From positions 124,001-188,000 of the forward strand of contig NTMA01000067.1 in assembly GCA_002917075.1 (NCBI GenBank): a stretch of 64,000 bases of DNA, written 5' to 3'. A program made the position numbers and the translations under genes. The notes below the pieces were generated by a model. That model was given only the letters and a program-made list of their open reading frames with translations. It made no database searches and was not told where the DNA came from. Positions within the stretch are counted from its first letter, which is position 1, and every line of letters begins with the position of its first letter. Positions 35,601 to 45,833 of the stretch are shown here, piece by piece. Source of the DNA: Hawksworthiomyces lignivorus (taxonomy: Eukaryota > Ascomycota > Sordariomycetes > Ophiostomatales > Ophiostomataceae).

Positions 35601-35982
35601 TCCAATCCTTCTAAATCCTCTCCATATCTCTCAGGGGTTGGATCCAAAAATGGAAAGTGATTAGCGATGGGATTATCTGTAGTTCAGTTGCCACAATCAA
35701 CGAATCCCGTAAGAGCAAATGCTGAAAGATAACAAAGATAAGAAGGGCACATCGACGGGGTTTCACTGCAATCTTCAGTCTCGTACCTCAAGTACCGATC
35801 TGTTTGCCACGTTCTTCGTAGATAAGCCTTAAGCATTTTAGTTCATATATCCATTTAGTACAACCGTCGCATGTCTCGTGCCTAGATTTTGAAATTTAGA
35901 AATTCTCGACGACGATTCAATGCAGATTTGCTTCAAGATGTTCACCGCTTGTGCAACGGGTAAAGCCTAGCCTAGCACCCCG
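32625..35982. other. Long intergenic stretch, possible decayed coding fragments
   Basis: 3.4 kb, AT-rich at first, with patches of higher GC near 33700-34200 and 34600-35100. Minus frames 35083-34823 and 34826-34614 look faintly protein-like (Cys-containing, one with S-E-Y-A-K-S-F-A-T-K-I), but I cannot join them by splice sites or name a family. One exact 9-mer at 35314-35322. No gene is called. Confidence 0.4.
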
Positions 35983-37162
35983 ATGAGCGAAGAAGTCCGG
36001 GGCCTCAAGGCCATCTCTTGGACGCTATGGTGTGCAGGGATGGTCACTGTGTTGAGCCGCATAAGTTCTAGAAGACTATGTCTAGGTGCTTGGAAAAAAC
36101 TCCAACTTGACGATTATTTGATGGTACTATGTGCAGCGACCTTTACCGGAGTTGTGGTCACGTCCAACCAAGTGAACGTCGATGGAAGCAACTATGCGCC
36201 GGCAAGTGAGATTGCTCAGTGGACGCCAAATGAAGTCGCGCGTGCAGTATGGGGGAGCAAAATGCTTCTTGCTCTAGAGCAATTTATGCTAGCTACAGTA
36301 TGGCTTGTAAAAGCCTGCTTGCTGTTACTTTACGGCCGCTTAACGTGGGTGCCCTTTTCTTATTCAGCATCGAAGTATTGAATTCTAACAATAGCAGTTC
36401 CGGACTCAGTGAATCGATTGCGGTAAAGTTAGTGGCAGTTTATTGTGCATTAGGATATTGTGTTATCCAGATTCTATACCTCGGTGTATGGTGTCGTCCT
36501 ATCTACTATTACTGGGCTGTACCGGTACCAGATAGTCATAGTGTGTTCCTTTGATTTTCTACAATGCCTTTTTAGATATATACTAACGGGTTGCAGCACA
36601 ATGTGAGACTTATCATAACCACATGATTACTGTCACTGTCTTTCACGTTTCGTCCGATCTTCTTATGCTAGTAATTCCTGTCCCGCTCATCGCTCGCACG
36701 CGACTCCCTATGCTGCGCAAGGTCATACTCTGCATCGTATTCAGCCTTGGCTTACTCGTTGTCTTGGTGGCAATTTTAAACCGCTATTACAACTTCACTG
36801 TGTCGCACAGCCTCGTCTTTTTGGCATGGTATAACGGAGAGGCAAGCACAGCTGTCATGATTGCAAACATACCATTCTGCTGGACGCTTTTACAAAGGAT
36901 ATTCTCGCTAAGTGCTTGGGGAGGCTCCAAGAAACAGAGCCGGAGCACTCAAAATGGGAATGGACACTTGGAAAGAGGGGGGCATCCGACAAGAAATCAG
37001 CAACAGGTTCTCGCTGGTGTGAACCCTTCTGAAAGTATGGAAATGATAGCGCAAAAAGAAACAAGTGATGCCAGTCTGTACGGCGCCAGGGAAAGGAAAT
37101 CGGCGAATGATGCTGAGATGGGTAAATACGATGGTGATTTCGATATCCGGTCAGACTATTAG
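35983..37162 (+). CDS. Pth11-like fungal rhodopsin-fold integral membrane protein
   Basis: Exons 35983..36344, 36395..36540 and 36597..37162 give 357 aa; introns are 50 and 56 nt. Seven predicted helices. Seen: Q-L-D-D-Y-L-M-V after helix 1, a long loop, L-L-L-L-Y-G-R-L-T, G-V-W-C-R-P-I-Y-Y-Y-W-A-V-P as the C-R-P/Y-W signature, Q-C-E-T-Y-H-N-H-M-I, S-S-D-L-L-M-L-V-I-P-V-P and a polar tail of about 80 residues rich in Ser/Gln/Glu. This subgroup differs from the protein at 2535-3838, so the two are not a recent duplicate. The second donor is uncertain: GTGTGT at 36541 is the better splice site, but GTCATA ten bases earlier gives the exact family spacing and is out of frame only by alternative codon joining. 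Probably a surface receptor; ligand unknown. Confidence 0.82.
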
Positions 37163-37867
37163 AAGAATAGACAGCCACCAAGTAGTTATATGAATAATGT
37201 TTCTCATGTATAAATGCAGCATATGGTGACTCCTAAATGCAGACAATCATTAATTTAGACGTTATTTTAACATTACACTATGTGCGTGTCAACAAATTAG
37301 TTCTTATCCTCCGCTACATGCCGTAGTTTAGAGCTAGTTGTGCTTCTTGAAAGTGTGTAAGTAAGCATCTGCTCAGAGGATGGGGAGAGGTTAAAACTAT
37401 TGCTGTCTTTTCTTGGTCCGACTTGACATTCTGACTGAATAATAAATCTATGACAGAGGGGCAGGTAGCGAGAAAGATTCTTAAATACACTAATAACATA
37501 CAAATAGCTTTGGAATAGGCCTAGAAATTGTATGGCCTAAAGGGAAGCTGCTAAGAGGGACAGCTTCTCGTAATTTTCTGAAAGATCGTTCCATGGCTTT
37601 CACGAAGACGGCTCGCATGTTTTTAAGCTACAAAAGAAAGAAACACCTCTCTGTTGCTAGTCCAAGAGATAAAGCAAATCCTCATGAGCGCTTCTGATAG
37701 TTCTTACCCAACTGGTCAACGGACAGATCCGCCATGCGCCGTATTTAATAAAATGAGACTACAGTTCGCTGCTTGACGAGTGAGGCTAAAGCGCAGCACG
37801 GAATAATAAGGAAATAGGTATATGGAAAAGATAAAAAGAAAGTAAATACAAATAGTAACCAGAAGTA
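37163..37867. other. Intergenic between convergent genes
   Basis: 705 bp between the 3' ends of the membrane-protein gene and pop7, AT-rich. No gene or repeat seen. It marks the change from the accessory left part to the core right part. Confidence 0.55.
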
Positions 37868-38609
37868 TCATTGTAGTCTTACGCTCAATTCCAAGCAACT
37901 AACATTGCGCAAACGGGTTTCGTGGCGCAGGCCATTGTGTGCTTTTGTCGAACTTAATGGCTGTGTATTTGTGTCAATTTCCATCGGCGAATCGGCCTCC
38001 TTATTAGAATCGTCATTCGTGTGTGTGTTGTCGCCGTCTTTCGCATCATCTACTGAACTACCACTCTCTGTCTGAAAAAAGATATCATCAACAGTGGAAG
38101 ACCAACGCGTCCGTAAAGTCGTAACATAACCTTGCTGACGACGAAACCAAGCCGCCACAAGGATAAGCTTATCGATGGCATGGCCAGTCGCAATAAGGAG
38201 CATTTCTCGCTGGCGTATTTCTCGCCAGTCTCGCCTTGACTCGCTCCGAATTTGAGTAGACGGTGGATGATTTTCTGTGCTATTGCTGGCTGCCTTTTCA
38301 ACTGCTTCAATACGCTCTTGCAAAGGCTGCACCTTTGTTGCCGACCATTTAGCTCCGCCAGGTCCCTTATCTAGTGCTTTGATCGTGCGGTTAACAAGGG
38401 ACATGAAAGATGCCCGGCTTGAGACATATATAATGCTAATGGGTTTTCCAGATGTAGAATATGGCTGCCCACGCCCAATTATTGGCCTCTTTCGAGCAGC
38501 TATGCCTATAGATGTTTAGCATTGTGTTGTTTGGTCATCTCAGACAGCAGAAGCAAAACATAGGTAACCTACCTAGTTTTGGCCGAGCTCCTTTCTTAGA
38601 TCCGTGCAT
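37868..38609 (-). CDS. pop7: RNase P/MRP subunit Pop7 (Rpp20)
   Basis: Exons 38609..38573 and 38505..37868 give 224 aa. The 12-codon first exon and its 67-nt intron are inferred from splice signals and extend the protein well beyond the Met at 38404, restoring K-P-I-S-I-I-Y-V-S-S-R-A-S-F-M-S, the conserved start of the Alba-like domain. A second block, L-I-A-T-G-H-A-I-D-K-L-I-L-V-A-A-W-F, and T-V-D-D-I-F complete the family pattern. Pop7 pairs with Pop6 on RNase P/MRP RNA and telomerase RNA in the nucleus (known from yeast). The C-terminal 60 residues are acidic and variable. It shares a 766-bp divergent promoter with rav2, where a small inverted-repeat element has inserted. Confidence 0.82.
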
Positions 38610-39375
38610 GATCTTGTCTGGAAAGCGGTAAAAATCTTTTATGAGACTGGGCACAATGTACAAGACTCCGCTCGGACAGCTCTCTGTCTTTACCAAGCTT
38701 GTTCAAAATTTGTTGCTGGTGTTGGGTGAAGCTCTGCATTTTTTTGGTGCTGACTAAGCCTGAGTGGTCGCTAAAGTGGCGCCCACTAGTTATGTAACGC
38801 TTTTGGAGCTTACATAAGTTTGCCTATACACACAGGCCTGTGTATCTAGTGGGCGCCGCTAAAGTAGCCACCTGCACTTTGTCCCTCACTACGTCCGAGC
38901 TGAAGTGCAATCACGACTTGACCTCTAGACTTCACGCTGTACGGATGATTCCCTCATCTCAAGAAAATATGCCCAGCAAGGCTGTTCCGCTCACCATCGG
39001 CGTCTTCTTAAAAGCATCATACGAATTAATCACAAACCTCTCTGTTTATTGAAATGCAAACCTGCGATTGCAACAGCCGTCCATCAATCCATTTCTTGCC
39101 CGACAACCTGAAATATGGGTGCCTACCTCGATTGGTAGAGGCAACGACGGCGCGCGAAATACAATAGAATGTTAGCAGACTTGGAACATACCCACATTTG
39201 AGCTTGCAGGCATCACTGAATATGTCTTTGGATATCTGGCCAAATCTGCCTCCAGCGGAGCTTAAAGCTGCGCTGGAGACGGCACAAGTGAGTGACGTCC
39301 ATTTTTTTTGGACTTTGCTATTACCATTCCCACAAGTCCATTTTCCGAGCCACTGCATCTTTCCTCTTATGAGCC
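38610..39375. promoter_or_regulatory. Divergent promoter of pop7 and rav2
   Basis: 766 bp between two housekeeping start codons, containing the 80-bp inverted-repeat element at 38778-38857. No other coding potential: the frames at 38840-39052 and 39198-39491 are shadows or chance. Confidence 0.6.
38778..38857. mobile_element. 80-bp MITE-like element with 8-bp target duplication
   Basis: The ends are a perfect 12-bp inverted repeat, GGCGCCCACTAG (38778-38789) and CTAGTGGGCGCC (38846-38857). They are flanked by the direct repeat GCTAAAGT on both sides (38770-38777, 38858-38865), as expected of an 8-bp target-site duplication. Inside are TTATGTAA (38790-38797) with its complement TTACATAA (38810-38817), and a 14-bp perfect palindrome ACACAGGCCTGTGT (38830-38843). 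It has no coding capacity. An 8-bp duplication is the mark of hAT-type transposases, which would have moved it in trans. It sits about 160 bp upstream of pop7's start codon. The other copies needed to prove mobility are not in this window. Confidence 0.7.
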
Positions 39376-40521
39376 ATGTCCGACTGGATCATTGTCTATT
39401 CAAACCCCTTTTGGGAGTGCTCTTTCGCTCCCGACGATTCTCTTTCGAAAACAGACTGCCTACCCAGGTTGAGAGACGCAATACTAACTAGCCATGAAAT
39501 TGGATCGAAGGAACGGGAACTTGATTGGCAGCTGAGAGAATTGGGTGAAACTTTGCAAACTTTAAAGCAAAGTCTGGACGACTGCTACAAGCTTCTTGGC
39601 CCGACTGGCCGTGGAAACACGCTGGTTGTGAGCACACCTCGGAATGAGATCGTTAAGGGGCATATCACCCGACTTGGAACTAAGATTGTCAAGGGAGTAG
39701 GTGTTGCGTCTTATTTCTGCGTCTCTGCTTTTGCTAGCTTTTATCTGAGAGTGGACTGACACACGGAGACAATACATCTTCGGCTTCGAACGCTCCCAGT
39801 CCAGACCCTTACCATCAATCCTGACCACCCCATCGTCATCGCTCCGCTCGAGAAACTCAACACTCTTCTCACCCACTCCATCGACCTCCTCACGCTGACC
39901 CTGGCGTACGCATACCCGGCAACAGACGGTACATCCAGAAGCATGGAGCCTCTATCGTTCCACGGCAGGACAGACGTTTTCTTAGCCACCCAGTTGCGTG
40001 TCCTCGCCCAGGCTCTGCAAGATGCTTCGGCTCTTCTCAAAGGCCCGCCTCTCACGGTGGCCGATCCCTCTTGGACAACTCACTCCGCCGCTCTCTCTCA
40101 CTTTGTGCCGCATCTGCCGCCCGCCATCAGCTTCTACATTGGGCTCCAAGACAGCCAGCTCGTGCTTTGGCTGCGTGCTCTCGAGTCGACTGACGTCCCC
40201 ATCAACTTGGGCATGAAATTTGCTCTCGCGCTCGGCACTGCGCGCCGTCTAGAACATGAAGAGGCGGACCAAGTTTTCACATACTGCTGCGAGGACGGCC
40301 AGGCCAAGGGACTACACACATTAACGGCACCGGAAGCTGGCAGAGCTGCGGCAGAGGATGTCGAGGGCCCAGCAGACATCTACGTGCGCGAAAAAGTTCG
40401 TGTAGAAAGCGCAGATCCAAATCTGCTTAGTTTGGGCGCGAAGCTGAACGCGTTGAGCCATTCACTGCTGTCAGTAAGAAAGAATCTGGCCGCAGTTATG
40501 GGCGAAGAATTAGAAGACTGA
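39376..40521 (+). CDS. rav2: Rav2/Rogdi, RAVE complex subunit
   Basis: Exons 39376..39696 and 39769..40521 give 357 aa; the 72-nt intron splices G-T-K-I-V-K-G to T-I-H-L-R-L-R. Seen: an N-terminal amphipathic coil (E-L-D-W-Q-L-R-E-L-G-E-T-L-Q-T-L), T-L-V-V-S-T-P-R-N-E-I-V-K-G-H-I-T-R-L-G, L-P-P-A-I-S-F-Y-I-G-L-Q-D-S-Q-L-V-L-W-L-R (one block) and a C-terminal Leu-rich helix. These match the Rogdi leucine-zipper family. In yeast Rav2 joins Rav1 and Skp1 in RAVE, which reassembles V1 with V0 of the vacuolar H+-ATPase after glucose returns; the same role is inferred here, at the vacuole and endosome surface. Divergent from pop7 and convergent with the NIPSNAP gene. Confidence 0.85.
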
Positions 40522-40739
40522 ATAGGTGTTGGTTGACTGGTTTGCGTGAGGGCATTCACGAGAGATTTGCCGCGGTCAATGTTTTGTCCCGCGCTGTTAT
40601 ATTAAACCAAGCCATCTTTTTTCCCCCTTTTGTGAATACGTATATTTGCAACTAGCACGTCTAATGAATTTATGCGATTTGTCACGCATTCATATATTTG
40701 ATCCAGAAAGATAAGAATCAGTATAACAATAGCGCCTTC

Positions 40740-41917
40740 TCATGCAACAGGTGACCAGGGCAAGGGAACCAAGATGCGAGATTTCATCGACTGAATGAGA
40801 GGCACCGTCCTATGGGTAGTGTCGCTCCAGCCTTCGATGCTCCAGCTCTTCTCGCGCCTAATCTTACGCTCCTCCAGGTTGGCGAACTGCCAGAGGTGAT
40901 GCACCGTGTTGAGCTCTCCTATCTGCACAAACCACGCGCCAACACCCTCCATAACCTCCCGGCGTGCTTTGAGGCCTCGCCGCCAGTGTGTCTCCCACTC
41001 AAGCAGATTGCCGGGGTGTAGCGTATATGAGCGCAGCTCGAAAAGACCGCCGAGTTGGCGTGGTGGCGTTGTGGGCCAGAAAGAAAATTCTTGCATCAGA
41101 GACGTGTTTGTTGCGTTGACAAGCGTTCTCAGCTTGCGGTCGAAGTCGGGGTATTCGGGGTGGCGGGATACAGCGTTGATAGACGCGTGATAGCCTTGGT
41201 ACCGTTGGTACTCCCAGATGTGGACTAGAGGGTCAGCGGCCACATCTGCGAAGAATAAGGTAAGCCAGGATCATGAGGGGACATACCAAAGGTGTCGCAG
41301 TCGCCAACTTCGGTCCGCCAGCTTCCCACGAGATGTACCCGATTCTCTGGGTTGTTTGCTATGAGCGGATACCACTTGCCCACAAGGTCGACGTATTCTT
41401 CTACTTTGTCCGGCTTGACGTCGTGGATGATTATCGAATGGACATACTTACCGCGAGCCACCACTTGACTGAAGCTCGCCTCGATCTGAGCATCAAGCTC
41501 ACGACCCTCCTTAGTACCATATATTAGATTGGAAATAGGGCCGGACCTGCGCTCGGGGGTCTTCTTAGAAGCTTCGGCTATGCTTCCTTTCGCAGTGCTA
41601 AGTGAGCCTAGGCCCTGTAACTTGGGATTGCCTGAAGCGGAGGTGCTCGAATCTGGAGAAGTAGCAGACGAAGAAGGGGTGGGGGAGAACGCACTTGATT
41701 CCTGCGCTTTCTGCGCCTCCAGCAGCCGCTCCCGGAATGCCTTCTGCTTGCTGTTGAACTCGTCTTGGTTATCCGGTTTAATGTCTGCAAGGCCAGGTAC
41801 GGGTTTCTTTTGGTCGAACACAGTCGGTGTGCTGGCGAAAGTTCTCAGTGCTACACCCAGAGTGCGAGCTGAAGCACCCACGACGGTAGAAGTCGCGAGA
41901 CGTCTTGCGGCGAACAT
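40740..41917 (-). CDS. NIPSNAP family mitochondrial protein
   Basis: Exons 41917..41287 and 41245..40740 give 378 aa. The intron is only 41 nt, but removing it joins D-C-D-T-F-D to V-A-A-D-P-L-V-H-I-W-E-Y, which is the family's block. Seen: an N-terminal mitochondrial presequence (M-F-A-A-R-R-L-A-T-S with further Arg/Ser residues), a Ser/Pro-rich linker (about 75-115), and then two ferredoxin-like NIPSNAP domains (about 155-265 and 280-378), the second starting F-E-L-R-S-Y-T-L-H-P-G. NIPSNAPs are matrix proteins that in animals act as mitophagy signals when exposed; the fungal role is unknown. Lengths fit other fungal members. Confidence 0.88.
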
Positions 41918-43221
41918 TGTGGCGAATTGACAAAACGCGATGCTTTTAGCGAATAGAGCGTAAACCTTGACTGTCGTTATACGGAACGATTGATCGGTAT
42001 AGAAGCTGCGCGTTTGCAGTTCTAGCTTCGCTTAGACAAAATAGGAGTTGAAGAGCGTATGCAATGAAGCTTGTTGACGGTGGTCAGATGAATGTTTGGT
42101 CAAAAGCACAAGACCAGGAATTCGATGGTAGGATACGGCGTCCAGGGCGGCAGATGCGATGCAAGACTGGCACGAGTAACAGCAGCAGCAATAACAGCAG
42201 CAGCGGGAGACAGAAGCAATAGAGACAGCAGAGAAGCCGCGACAGGAATCAGAGCACAAGTGGTGGTTGTCGGTGGTATTCAACGGACCAGCTGGAACGA
42301 ATCAGACGAAGTAAAGTAACACCGGCAAAGAAGAGGGAAGGTAAAGACGGCAGAAGGACACTCGCAATGAGAGGGGTGCAGGAACAGACGGGGATGCTTC
42401 AGATGAGAAAAAGCAGGAAAGGTGTTTTCTCTTGTCACGGTTACAGACTTGCAGAAAAGAGGAGAGAGGGGAAAGGCGAAAAAGGGTGGGCAGGGTCGAT
42501 GGGTAATTGGCCAAGGAGGGACAAAGTGGTACGCAATGGCAGAAAAAAGGCAAGGCAAACAGAAACAGAAGGCAATTGAAGCGACAGTACCAGGATCCCC
42601 GCACAAAGCAAACGAAGTGCGGGACGACCGGCCGGTTTGATGAAGCGTGAGGAAGGCAATCTGGGGAATGGGGGGGAGCGAGATGTTGAGGAAGAGACAA
42701 TGAGGCAACAAAACATGCAGCACGGAGTACGACTACGTTGTTGGACGAGAGCCTATTTGTACGCGTGCGAGTTTCATCTGTATAAGCCCACGCGTGACTG
42801 TTAAGCACCGAAACTCGCTCTAAAGCAGTTGACAATGGCTGGCTACCCCATCCAAACGCGACACAAAATACCGCCTTGAGCGCCTTTGTGCCTCCATCTT
42901 CGTTCACAGTGATGTCACATGGACAGCTTTGTTGCCGCCTTTGGGCTAGCGCATGGAGGCCAAGCTGGAAAGCTTGCCCCACAATGGTCAGAGCTCTGAC
43001 ACGTGATACGAATGAAACATTAAGCCTCAGGCAGAAATTTTACAACGCTCCGCTCGGGCTAGTACGGGTGGAAGGAAAAACCGAGGTGGCTGTTGGTTAG
43101 CGAAAATTAGAATGCTCGCCAGAAACAGCCAGACAACAAAACTTATCTTCATCAACAGCGCTCAACACGAACCATCCGCACAACCATTCCACCTATCCAG
43201 CTCTAACATACCGCCGTCGAG
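41918..43221. other. Divergent promoter region of NIPSNAP and atp18 genes
   Basis: 1.3 kb with strand asymmetry: the plus strand is purine-rich (42300-42700), which creates long but low-complexity minus frames (for example 42302-42982) that I do not accept as genes. A CAG/CAA-rich patch lies at about 42178-42210. Near copy of the 9-mer at 42721. Confidence 0.5.
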
Positions 43222-43765
43222 ATGTCTTGGTTCGGTGTCGCCCCGCTGAAGAAGTTTCCCGCGCCTGTCCGTACGTCAATTCCGAATTGTCCCCTTTCGC
43301 ATATGCGCCTTTTATTCCGATCCCTTTCCTTTATTCTGAGGTGAACGTTCTTGCTGACAAAAAGCAGTGAGGCCAATGGCGCCGTTTTTCATTGCCGGTA
43401 CGTTTGCGAATGATACCCGAAAGCGATAGCACGGTGCGGTTCCTCGTACGACAGACGACGGGCTCCCACCAAGCTGGCTCCGCTGTTGCCCATCGGCCGC
43501 TGTCAGATACGATGCACATCTGGCTATCCAATGGCATATATACTAACGATTGTGGTTGCATTAGGCCTTGTCATCGCCTATGGTGTTAACTCGGCACAGA
43601 ATGCCATGATGAAGTGTACGTTTTCATTTATTTACTAGGAAGACCATTTGATGGGAGAAACCTAGCCAGATTTGCATTGTATTGATTATTGACTTGTGTT
43701 TTCGAATAGCCGACGAGTGGAAGAACGACCCAAGAAACGTCCTGGCAAAGGCCGAGAAGCATTAG
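43222..43765 (+). CDS. atp18: Mitochondrial ATP synthase subunit j (Atp18)
   Basis: Four tiny exons, 43222..43270, 43368..43397, 43565..43615 and 43710..43765, encode 61 aa and are too short to show as an open frame. The spliced protein starts M-S-W-F-G-V-A-P-L-K-K-F-P-A-P-V, then L-R-P-M-A-P-F-F-I-A-G, one helix L-V-I-A-Y-G-V-N-S-A-Q-N-A-M-M-K, and ends S-D-E-W-K-N-D-P-R-N. This matches the fungal subunit j family in length and order. It is an inner-membrane single-pass protein of the F0 part of F1F0-ATP synthase, needed for dimer assembly in yeast. Introns are 97, 167 and 94 nt. With three introns in 186 coding bases it is one of the most interrupted genes here. Confidence 0.88.
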
Positions 43766-44622
43766 AAGCTGAGCGACTGCATTGACAAAGCTATTTTACG
43801 TGCTGTGCGCGGTACATCACCAAGCCGGCCAAACTTTCTGACACCGACAGAGGGATAGGAAATTGTATCATAGAACAGCGAAGCTGCAATGTACTGAACA
43901 AAGTTAATAAACTGCGTCCATACGACTTAGTGCACACTTCCAGGCACCGTTCCGAAGATTAATAAGTGTTGTAAGCCAGTGTATCGTGATGCCATCAGTC
44001 GACGCATGGTCTTCGTTGGCAACGCAGGTGTCTAGTGGCATGAATTACTGAACTACAGTCTCTCACTCCGCGCTGATGATAGCGCACGTAGACAGTAGCC
44101 GCGCCATTTCAGTTCTGAGTAACCAAATAGAAAGGAAATACCAGCTTCACATACCCTGAAGATATGACAGATATCAGGCCAACGAAAACCAACACTTTAA
44201 CCGTAAACCCAAACACAGACAATATTCACATTAATTCTAAATAACAAAAGATTCGACACAGACTTCTAGTTGCCCCTAATTCCAGTAGGTCTGAATGAGA
44301 AGCAAGAAGCAGGTTGTATTTTAATCGTTTATACCATTTCTCATACTAGGCCAATAAGAAGAGCGCGGTTATTAGCTGTCTGGCTTACGAGGGGCGATTT
44401 TGTACCTAGTCTCAGGTAAGCACATCACACCTAGGGTCGCCCAGTTACTCCGTAGACGGTTACAAATTGAGGGACAACGATACACGTAAAAACCCGACGG
44501 GACTCTACGATAGGCTTACAATACATATGAGAGCACGCGTAATCTTCCTTCCTCCAGCGCGTCTGCCAACTGATATCTGGATCCGCCGGTCTTCTTTTCT
44601 TCACCCTAGGCGTCTCTCCCCA
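43766..44622. other. Intergenic, promoter of the FSH hydrolase gene
   Basis: 857 bp without a gene. An exact 9-mer TACTCCGTA lies at 44446-44454, about 170 bp before the next start codon. An in-frame ATG at 44527 could be an alternative start of the next gene. Confidence 0.55.
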
Positions 44623-45661
44623 ATGAACAGTGGAGGGTCCTCTGGGCCGGCAGAATGCCGTGCTTCAGTGCCCAGCAGGACTGCCGTAGGGAGCGACAAA
44701 AAAGATGTCAAGATTTTGATGCTACACGGTGGGTGAATGCCATAACTAGCAGTATGCCACCTCCAAGTAGAGCGGGTGTCTAGTAATCCTAATTCTCTTA
44801 CGCTACTTCGTTTCCGGGAGGGCTCACAGCTAAAGGAAACGTCTCATTTTGCTGATGGTGAATTGAAATCCGGTGTCGATCTATCGACTGTCGCTTGTGT
44901 TTATTTTTCCAGGTTATACGCAATCCGGTCCTCTCTTCCGCGCCAAGACGCGCGCCTTAGAGAAGCTTCTGCAGAAATCCCTAGCTCCCTTCCGTTTGTC
45001 GCCCGTGCTGCTCTATCCGACCGCACCGAACCGTTTGCGCCCACGCGACATTCCTGGCTACGAGCCCAAGGCTGATGACAACGAGCAACAGGATGAAGAG
45101 TCAGACTCGTGGGCCTGGTGGCGCCGCGACGATGCGTCAGGGGCGTACCGCTTCCTGAACGAGGGCATGGCGTCGCTGGCGACCACTATCCAGGATGCGG
45201 GAGGCATCGACGGCGTCCTCGGCTTCAGCCAGGGCGGGGCTGCCGCCGCAATGCTAGCCGCTGCCATGGAACAGCAGCCAGTGCCGCGGAAGCCGCCGCC
45301 AGGTGCTGCCGACACGTCCTATGACTGGTCTTGGGTAGAAGCGGTCCGCGCCGCCAACCACCATCGTTCGCTGAGGTTTGCCGTCATCTACAGCGGCTTC
45401 TCCGCGCCGGCTGATGAGCTGCAGTGGCTCTATGACCCTCCCATCTCTACTCCCACTCTACAGTATATCGGTGGCCTAGACACCGTAGTAGATGAGAGTC
45501 GAACGCAAGGATTGGTCAATCGGTCCGTCGACCCGGTTGTGCTTGTTCACCCAGGGGGGCACTACGTTCCGATCAGCAAGGAGTGGGTTATGCCATTGGT
45601 TGCATTTGTGAAAAAGCATTCAGAAAACATGAATGGAAAGGATGCAAAAACCAAAATCTAG
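44623..45661 (+). CDS. FSH1-family serine hydrolase
   Basis: Exons 44623..44728 and 44913..45661 give 284 aa; the 184-nt intron splits the first core block, I-L-M-L-H-G-Y-T-Q-S-G-P-L-F. It is an alpha/beta hydrolase of the yeast Fsh1-3/human OVCA2 type. Seen: nucleophile G-F-S-Q-G-G (Ser141), Asp225 in I-G-G-L-D-T-V and His252 in H-P-G-G-H-Y-V-P. It has insertions at about 86-105 (acidic) and 155-175 (Pro-rich). Family members hydrolyse short acyl esters in the cytosol; the natural substrate is not established. Two in-frame ATGs (44527, 44623) are possible; I took the second because the extra upstream residues show no conservation that I recognise. Confidence 0.88.
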
Positions 45662-45833
45662 TCTTCCTATTACTGTGGACTACAAACAATAGAACCTTTG
45701 CAAGATAGAACTAGACAATCGCAATAGCATAGTCTCGGATGAAACCAAATGCCAGCGTCTCATCGCCTACTATTATAAATACAATGTGGTCATTTCGACG
45801 TTGTCTACCAAATCATGCCGAGCTCGGTTTCAT

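Noticed and set aside
42302..42982. 226-codon minus frame between the NIPSNAP and atp18 genes
   Set aside because: Low-complexity product from a purine-rich promoter strand; rich in Cys/Ser/Pro/Leu runs, no family motif, overlaps other equally long frames.
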